DNA of 9,887 bases from an uncultured Clostridium sp. (GTDB taxonomy: Bacteria; Bacillota; Clostridia; TANB77; CAG-508), in assembly GCA_900551615.1 (NCBI GenBank), contig URWN01000046.1, positions 1-9,887 on the forward strand, given 5' to 3'. The notes beneath the pieces are model-generated. The model was not told the origin of the DNA. It saw nothing but the letters and a program-made list of their open reading frames with translations, and did not search any database. Both the position numbers and the translations under genes were made by a program. This document shows, piece after piece, positions 6,334 through 9,887 of this stretch; position 1 is the first letter of the stretch, and each line of letters begins with the position of its first letter.

Positions 6334-8009
6334 TAATTTTTTATCGTTATATCGGATACCCGAGGTGTTTTTATTTTAACTTTTCCATCATTTATTGTAA
6401 TTACCTCATCTGCTATATTCTCTATTTCTTCTTTATGAGTTATTACAATAACTGTATGATTTTTCTTTAGTTCATTCAAAACATTTATAACATTTTGAAT
6501 CTTATCTGTGTCTAAAGAAGATGTAGCTTCATCAAATATTAATATTTTAGCATCTTTAAGTAATGTTCTTGTTAAAGAAAGTAGTCTTTTTTGACCACCA
6601 GATATATTATGAGAATTTTCATCTATAATTGTATCATATCCTTTTGGTAATGTTTTTATAAATTTATCTATCCCCGTTAATTTACACATTTCCTCTTGTT
6701 TTTTTATATCGTTTTCTACCAAATTAAAGTTTTCTCTTATGCTTAAATTAAATAAATATGATTCTTGATTTAATACCGATATTTCTTTTAAGTATGAATT
6801 TTTGTCAATTTCTTTGACATTAATATTATCAAGCAAAATTTCTCCTTTTGTTGGTGAATGTAATCTTAATATTAAATCTACAATTGTTGTTTTCCCAGTT
6901 CCATTTGTTCCGGTTATTGCTGTTATTCTATTGGGTCTAATTATAAAATTTAAATTTTGTAATAATTTTTCATTACTATATGAAAAATCTATATTTTTAA
7001 ATTCAATAATTCCTTTTATATTTTTTATTTCTTTTAAATTTTTTTCTTTTATAGTATTGTACTCTAATATTTCTTTTATTCTATTTACTGATATATTTTG
7101 GTCTTTTATTGATTGGCTTGCATCCATAATATTTTCACTTGCTGAAAATAAAGAATCAAAATATGAAATTATTATTAATATTATACCTATAGTAATTTTA
7201 TTATTTATCATTAAATATACACATGTAAAATAAACTATTGATTTAATTATAATTAAAAAGCATTTCAAAATATTTTGTCTATATCTCTCGTATTTTTTTC
7301 TATTATCATATGCTTTTTTCCAATCTTTATATATGTAATTGTATTTATCATCCATTGTATTTGTAATATTTAAAGTTTGAATATCTTTTAGTCCTAATAA
7401 TGTTTGATTTACTAATCCAATTAATTTGTCGTTTTCTTTTCTTTGCTCTTTTGAATATTTAATACTCTTGTTATTTAAATAATTACTTCTTATAATATAA
7501 ATTAAATCTACTCCAATTATAATTAATGCTAAAAATATATTAATTCTAAAAAAATAAATTATTACTACTATACTTTTTAAAATATTTAGTGTTGCTTTTA
7601 AAAAATTATCTGCCATTTCTCCAATATTTACAATATCGCTTGTCAAACTATTTATAATTTTGCCTGTTGATATTTTCTTTTTATGCTCTTCATCAAAATT
7701 ATATATCTTTTTTACAATTTTTTTATAGATTGTTATATAATTATCTCTAAAAAATCTTTGGTATATATATTTGTCAGCATATCCCAACAAGTTGTTCAAT
7801 ATTTTTAAAATAGAATAATTTATAATACTAGCAAGTGCCACTATAATCAATGAATTTGTTAATGATTCTGTTATTTTTGCAATATATATTGGTATGATTA
7901 ATTCTATAATGATATTAAGAAAATAAATAAAATAATATGGTATTAGCTTATTTTTATCACTTTCTATTAAATTATAATAATCTTTAATAATATTTTTGCT
8001 TTTGTTCAT
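6330..8009 (-). CDS. ABC exporter half-transporter (fused membrane and ATPase domains)
   Basis: The 559-residue protein is a type IV ABC exporter half-molecule that would work as a dimer in the cytoplasmic membrane. Residues about 1-325 hold a membrane domain with hydrophobic segments near 25-46, 52-72, 140-180 and 250-295. The ATPase domain from about 331 shows Walker A GTNGTGKT (367-374), Q-loop Gln415, signature ISGGQ (469-473), Walker B ILIFDE with Asp493 and Glu494, and switch His525, so all catalytic residues are present. The ATG at 8009 is 14 nt from AAAGGAG (8024-8030), a long gap; an ATT three bases upstream is the only in-frame alternative nearby. The neighbouring AraC regulator with a GyrI-like domain suggests a drug, peptide or toxic-compound exporter. 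No precursor peptide, peptidase domain or partner half is seen, so the substrate is unknown. Confidence 0.93.
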   Translation of the reverse strand: MNKSKNIIKDYYNLIESDKNKLIPYYFIYFLNIIIELIIPIYIAKITESLTNSLIIVALASIINYSILKILNNLLGYADKYIYQRFFRDNYITIYKKIVKKIYNFDEEHKKKISTGKIINSLTSDIVNIGEMADNFLKATLNILKSIVVIIYFFRINIFLALIIIGVDLIYIIRSNYLNNKSIKYSKEQRKENDKLIGLVNQTLLGLKDIQTLNITNTMDDKYNYIYKDWKKAYDNRKKYERYRQNILKCFLIIIKSIVYFTCVYLMINNKITIGIILIIISYFDSLFSASENIMDASQSIKDQNISVNRIKEILEYNTIKEKNLKEIKNIKGIIEFKNIDFSYSNEKLLQNLNFIIRPNRITAITGTNGTGKTTIVDLILRLHSPTKGEILLDNINVKEIDKNSYLKEISVLNQESYLFNLSIRENFNLVENDIKKQEEMCKLTGIDKFIKTLPKGYDTIIDENSHNISGGQKRLLSLTRTLLKDAKILIFDEATSSLDTDKIQNVINVLNELKKNHTVIVITHKEEIENIADEVITINDGKVKIKTPRVSDITIKNY

Positions 8010-8035
8010 AATAACTTGTTTCTCTCCTTTTTATG

Positions 8036-8065
8036 TTATTAGATTTCTTTAACAAATTATCTCAA
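8036..8065 (-). promoter_or_regulatory. Possible promoter of the ABC transporter gene
   Basis: On the minus strand TTGAGA (8060-8065) and TAATAA (8036-8041) are separated by 18 bp, between the AraC terminator and the ABC ribosome site. The -10 box is weak. A separate promoter is expected because a terminator stands between the two genes. Confidence 0.3.
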
Positions 8066-8074
8066 AAAAAGCAT

Positions 8075-8112
8075 AAAAAAACTTGATATTTTAGTATCTA
8101 AAAATATCAAGT
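8075..8112 (-). terminator. Intrinsic terminator at the end of the AraC-type gene
   Basis: ACTTGATATTTT (8081-8092) pairs perfectly with AAAATATCAAGT (8101-8112), a 12-bp stem with an 8-nt loop. On the minus strand it runs into TTTTTT (8075-8080) and a second T-run (8064-8070). The stem contains the TGA stop of the regulator gene (8107-8109), so translation to the very end could disturb hairpin formation. It separates the regulator transcript from the ABC gene. Confidence 0.8.
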
Positions 8113-8892
8113 AATTGGTATTAATATTTCTACAAAATCTTTATAATATTCTTCTATAATTGGTAATTTTAATAATTGATAATTTAATGATTTTATATAT
8201 TCTTTTATTCCTTTATTTATGTTTTCTATTATGTCTTTTGATTCAAAACTTGTTGTTTTAATAGCAAAATAATTGCATTTTTTTATATTTTTAATATTAG
8301 AATTATCAAATTTATTTTCTAGTAAACAATAATAGTATGTTTCGTTATTATATTTTTCTAAAAATCCATATCTTTTATTTTTGATAAACTCCGGATATTT
8401 TTGTTTTACTTCTTTCCAAAATTCTGGTATTTCTTTGTTTCTATTGTTATAGTTGACTTTTTTTGAAATATAATATAACTTAAATTCTCTATTTTTGTAT
8501 ATTTGATAATCTATATTATAATTTTTTATGTTTTCTTTAAATGTAATTTTATTAAATAGTTTTAGTTTATTTTTAGATTTTTTTATGTCTTTTGGTGTGA
8601 TTCCTTCAAATTTTTTAAATGCTCTATTATAACTTGATGGCGAGTTATATAGATATTTATATGAGACATTTGTTATAGTTTCTCCATTTAATATATCTGT
8701 AACAGAAAGGCTTAATCTACGTAGTCTTATATATTCATTTATTGTTATTCCTGTTAGACAACTAAATATACTTTTTAATGTATTTCCATTTATACCTACT
8801 AGATGTGCTAGTTCTGTAATGGTTATTTTTTCTAATATATGGTTTTCTATGTATTCAGTTATTTTATTTAATTCTTCGTAAATATTATACAT
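8107..8892 (-). CDS. AraC-family regulator with C-terminal GyrI-like effector domain
   Basis: The 261-residue product has the AraC DNA-binding domain at the N terminus: the first helix-turn-helix lies near 26-45 (ITELAHLVGINGNTLKSIFS) and the second near 74-95, followed by the family signature AFKKFEGITPKDIKKS (91-106). The rest (about 112-261) fits the GyrI-like small-molecule domain of SoxS/Rob-type regulators, which bind drugs or lipophilic cations; this part is divergent and very Lys/Asn/Tyr-rich. AGAGAGG lies 5-6 nt before the ATG at 8892. The gene starts 13 bp after the HNH gene, and its ribosome site lies in that gap, so the two are co-transcribed. By position it is the likely regulator of the ABC exporter. 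The effector is unknown. Confidence 0.88.
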   Translation of the reverse strand: MYNIYEELNKITEYIENHILEKITITELAHLVGINGNTLKSIFSCLTGITINEYIRLRRLSLSVTDILNGETITNVSYKYLYNSPSSYNRAFKKFEGITPKDIKKSKNKLKLFNKITFKENIKNYNIDYQIYKNREFKLYYISKKVNYNNRNKEIPEFWKEVKQKYPEFIKNKRYGFLEKYNNETYYYCLLENKFDNSNIKNIKKCNYFAIKTTSFESKDIIENINKGIKEYIKSLNYQLLKLPIIEEYYKDFVEILIPIT

Positions 8893-8905
8893 TTTTTCCT
8901 CTCTA

Positions 8906-9274
8906 TTATATATATCCTAATTTATAATGTATTTCTTTATGGCAATTTGAACATACTAGCATACATTTTAATGCTTCTGATTTATATTCTTTCCATGACA
9001 TAGTATTTCCTGAAGCTAACTTAAATTCTTTGATACTTGGATCTTTGTGGTGAAATTCTAATGCATCTATACATTTATCATATCCACATATGCAGCATTT
9101 TCCTCCTAATAATTTTACTGCTTGCTTTTTCATATTATTTCTTAATATAGTTTTTTGATGTTTTCTTGTATTATTATCTGATCTTGTTGATTCACCACTA
9201 CAGTCATAACAATAAATTCTTGTAGCACTTTTTGTTTCAAATTTATTTTCGCATATTTCACATACTTTTATCAT
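8906..9274 (-). CDS. Small HNH-type zinc protein (HNH endonuclease fold)
   Basis: This 122-residue protein has two zinc sites. Cys5, Cys8, Cys22 and Cys25 form an N-terminal zinc ribbon. An HNH module follows: Cys60 and Cys63 (CCICG), the double His75-His76 in LEFHHKDP, Cys108 and Cys111 in CSNCH, then His112 and His116. The HH, N and H core residues of a nuclease active site are in place, so DNA cleavage or nicking is possible but not shown. The ATG at 9274 follows AAGGA at 9284-9288. Similar small proteins occur in phages, as free-standing homing nucleases and in ordinary chromosomes. It starts about 200 bp beyond the end of an intron-containing tRNA gene on the same strand and forms an operon with the AraC-type gene. 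Its role is not known. Confidence 0.85.
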   Translation of the reverse strand: MIKVCEICENKFETKSATRIYCYDCSGESTRSDNNTRKHQKTILRNNMKKQAVKLLGGKCCICGYDKCIDALEFHHKDPSIKEFKLASGNTMSWKEYKSEALKCMLVCSNCHKEIHYKLGYI

Positions 9275-9297
9275 ATTTTCACATCCTTAATATGTTA

Positions 9298-9331
9298 ATT
9301 ATATAATAAATTAATATATTTTAATAGCGAA
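9298..9331 (-). promoter_or_regulatory. Possible promoter of the HNH-AraC operon
   Basis: On the minus strand TATTAT (9303-9308) lies 17 bp from a poor -35 box TTCGCT (9326-9331); an overlapping TATAAT (9298-9303) is a better -10 box but has no matching -35. A promoter is needed here because the rRNA/tRNA terminator lies upstream. Weak evidence in very AT-rich DNA. Confidence 0.3.
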
Positions 9332-9375
9332 CATAGTTAAATTATTGATTTTAATTTTCATTTTCTATTTTGATA

Positions 9376-9404
9376 TTGACTTTTATCTTTAGTTTTTGTA
9401 TAAT
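9376..9404 (+). promoter_or_regulatory. Near-consensus sigma-A promoter on the plus strand
   Basis: TTGACT (9376-9381) and a perfect TATAAT (9399-9404) are exactly 17 bp apart, the best promoter match in the window. It faces right, against all the protein-coding genes, with a predicted start near 9411. The only thing downstream before the antisense side of the tRNA gene is the hairpin at 9435-9470. Confidence 0.7.
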
Positions 9405-9410
9405 GCGAGT

Positions 9411-9473
9411 ATTCATTGATTTTTATGAATAGCAAAAAAGCTTTGTAAATGTTACTTTACAAAGCTTTTTATT
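9411..9473 (+). ncRNA. Candidate small RNA between plus-strand promoter and terminator
   Basis: A transcript from the promoter at 9376-9404 would begin near 9411 and stop after about 60 nt at the terminator hairpin. It would hold a weak 5' hairpin (TATTCAT at 9410-9416 with ATGAATA at 9425-9431) and the strong 15-bp stem (9435-9470) followed by a U-rich tail. The only reading frame is seven codons from 9425, without a ribosome site, so a peptide is unlikely. The alternative is that the promoter is fortuitous or drives only aborted antisense RNA. I do not recognise an RNA family. Confidence 0.4.
9435..9470 (-). terminator. Bidirectional terminator of the rRNA-tRNA operon
   Basis: AAAAAGCTTTGTAAA (9435-9449) pairs with TTTACAAAGCTTTTT (9456-9470), a perfect 15-bp stem with a 6-nt loop. 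On the minus strand it lies 6 nt after the CCA end of tRNA-Asn and its own arm ends in a six-T run. On the plus strand it ends in TTTTTATTTATT and would stop transcription from the 9376-9404 promoter before it enters the tRNA gene. Confidence 0.85.
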
Positions 9474-9476
9474 TAT

Positions 9477-9786
9477 TGGCTCCTCTTGTTGGACTCGAAC
9501 CAACGACCTATCGGTTACTGCACCACACTAATTTTCATTAGCATTATATTTAAAATATAATTTGTAGTCTGGACTTTCTCTTTACCATGTCTTGCGATTT
9601 AGGTAGGTGGTGTAAAGTCTCTACACATAGCTTTCGCCTTGCTCGGTATTGTCTTCAGCATTACCTGTTAAGAGTTTCACCGACTTAGCCACCTTTTCAT
9701 CTATAAGTTTCCTTATAGAGCTGCTAACTTTTTAGTCTTGCGACTTGCTCGACAGCCGAGCGCTCTACCAACTGAGCTAAAGAGGA
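9477..9786 (-). tRNA. tRNA-Asn(GUU), split by a group I intron
   Basis: The 5' exon is 9752-9786 and the 3' exon 9477-9517. Joined, they give a 76-nt tRNA with CCA. The acceptor stem TCCTCTT (9780-9786) pairs fully with AAGAGGA (9481-9487); G73 is the discriminator and CCA is encoded (9477-9479). The D arm is GCTC-AGTTGGTA-GAGC and the T arm GTTGG-TTCGAGT-CCAAC. The anticodon arm is CTCGG-CTGTTAA-CCGAT, so the anticodon is GUU (Asn), with U33 and A37. One oddity is a C27-U43 mismatch at the foot of the anticodon stem. Without removing the intron the 5' exon reads CTGTC and would wrongly suggest Asp(GUC). It lies 10 nt after the 5S rRNA, so it is part of the rRNA operon. Confidence 0.93.
9518..9751 (-). 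ncRNA. Group I self-splicing intron in the tRNA-Asn anticodon
   Basis: The 234-nt intron starts after U35 and ends in G, as group I introns require. P1: exon GGCUGU pairs with the guide GCAGCU (9719-9724), with a U-G wobble at the splice site. P2 is a 7-bp stem with a GAAA loop (9701-9718). P3: AGGTGG (9689-9694) with CCACCT (9605-9610). P4: TCGGT (9679-9683) with ACCGA (9643-9647). P7: GACTTT (9614-9619) with AAAGTC (9572-9577). P8: TACC with GGTA (9602-9605, 9583-9586). P9 hairpins lie at 9543-9561 and, with a GAAA loop, at 9528-9541. I did not resolve P5. The small size and GNRA loops resemble the IC3 tRNA introns of cyanobacteria. No protein is encoded inside, so splicing should be RNA-catalysed and use guanosine. 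The insertion point, between 35 and 36, differs from the cyanobacterial tRNA-Leu site between 34 and 35. Confidence 0.9.
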
Positions 9787-9796
9787 ATATATAAAA

Positions 9797-9887
9797 TCTG
9801 GCAACAACCTATCTTTCCAGCAGGGTAACCCGCAAGTATTTTCGGCACATTTAGGCTTGACTTCTGTGTTCGGGATGGGAACAGGTA
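9797..9887 (-). rRNA. rrf: 5S ribosomal RNA, 3' part
   Basis: On the minus strand the sequence contains the highly conserved CATCCCGAACACAGAAGTCA block of 5S rRNA and ends GGTTGTTGCCAGA. About 91 nt are visible; the 5' end is cut off by the window edge, as a full molecule is about 115 nt. The 3' end at 9797 is set by the expected CCAGA terminus pairing with the missing 5' end. It marks the end of an rRNA operon that continues outside the window and reads into the tRNA-Asn gene. Confidence 0.95.

Noticed and set aside
6802..7233. Plus-strand open frame with hydrophobic product.
   Set aside because: Antisense to the ABC membrane and ATPase domains; hydrophobicity reflects the AT-rich complement, not a real membrane protein.
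6330..8892. Peptide-antibiotic export or bacteriocin system around the ABC gene.
   Set aside because: No precursor peptide, C39 peptidase domain or modifying enzyme is present; AraC plus exporter alone does not support it.
9425..9448. Seven-codon open frame (MNSKKAL) in the candidate small RNA, as an attenuator leader peptide.
   Set aside because: There is no ribosome site, and no gene on the plus strand follows the terminator that it could attenuate.
9752..9786. Reading the anticodon as GUC (tRNA-Asp) from the continuous 5' half.
   Set aside because: The C after U35 belongs to the intron. Only joining at 9752/9517 gives a paired anticodon stem and a standard CUGUUAA loop, which is tRNA-Asn.

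Overview
The window is very AT-rich (by eye well below 30 % GC). UGG encodes Trp and TGA is used as a stop, strong AGGAGG-type ribosome sites precede most genes, and the CCA end of the tRNA is encoded. This fits a low-GC Bacillota, most likely an anaerobic Clostridia-type gut bacterium; I cannot name the species. Every protein gene and every RNA gene I support lies on the minus strand, so transcription runs from high to low coordinates.

From the right edge: the 3' part of a 5S rRNA (9797-9887) ends an rRNA operon and is followed after 10 nt by a tRNA-Asn(GUU) gene (9477-9786). A 234-nt group I self-splicing intron (9518-9751) interrupts this gene inside the anticodon, between positions 35 and 36. 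A perfect 15-bp hairpin terminator (9435-9470) closes the operon. On the opposite strand a near-consensus sigma-A promoter (9376-9404) points straight into that terminator, so it could make a roughly 60-nt RNA. Next come a small HNH-type zinc protein (8906-9274) and, 13 bp on, an AraC-type regulator with a GyrI-like effector domain (8107-8892), ended by an intrinsic terminator. An ABC exporter half-molecule (6330-8009) follows.

The middle holds a run of enzyme genes: a Maa/LacA-type sugar O-acetyltransferase (5715-6272), a Nudix hydrolase fused in frame to a YihX-type HAD phosphatase (4320-5666) and a GNAT acetyltransferase (3764-4291). The fusion keeps a perfect internal Shine-Dalgarno and ATG at the domain joint.

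The left part is a fatty-acid module: a monoglyceride-lipase-like serine hydrolase (2795-3709), a DhaS-like TetR regulator (2216-2764) and an oleate hydratase with its catalytic Glu82 and Tyr201 (258-2033). The hydrolase could release fatty acids, OhyA would hydrate cis-9 unsaturated ones to 10-hydroxy acids, and the TetR protein could control ohyA through inverted repeats near its promoter. This link is inferred from gene order. Beyond ohyA are a hairpin terminator and a pair of inward-facing REP/MITE-like sequences, one of which touches the ohyA stop codon.

The most notable item is the intron-split tRNA-Asn. The Nudix-HAD fusion with its internal start, the orphan promoter-terminator pair and the REP-like pair follow. 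I see no CRISPR array, complete insertion sequence or prophage.
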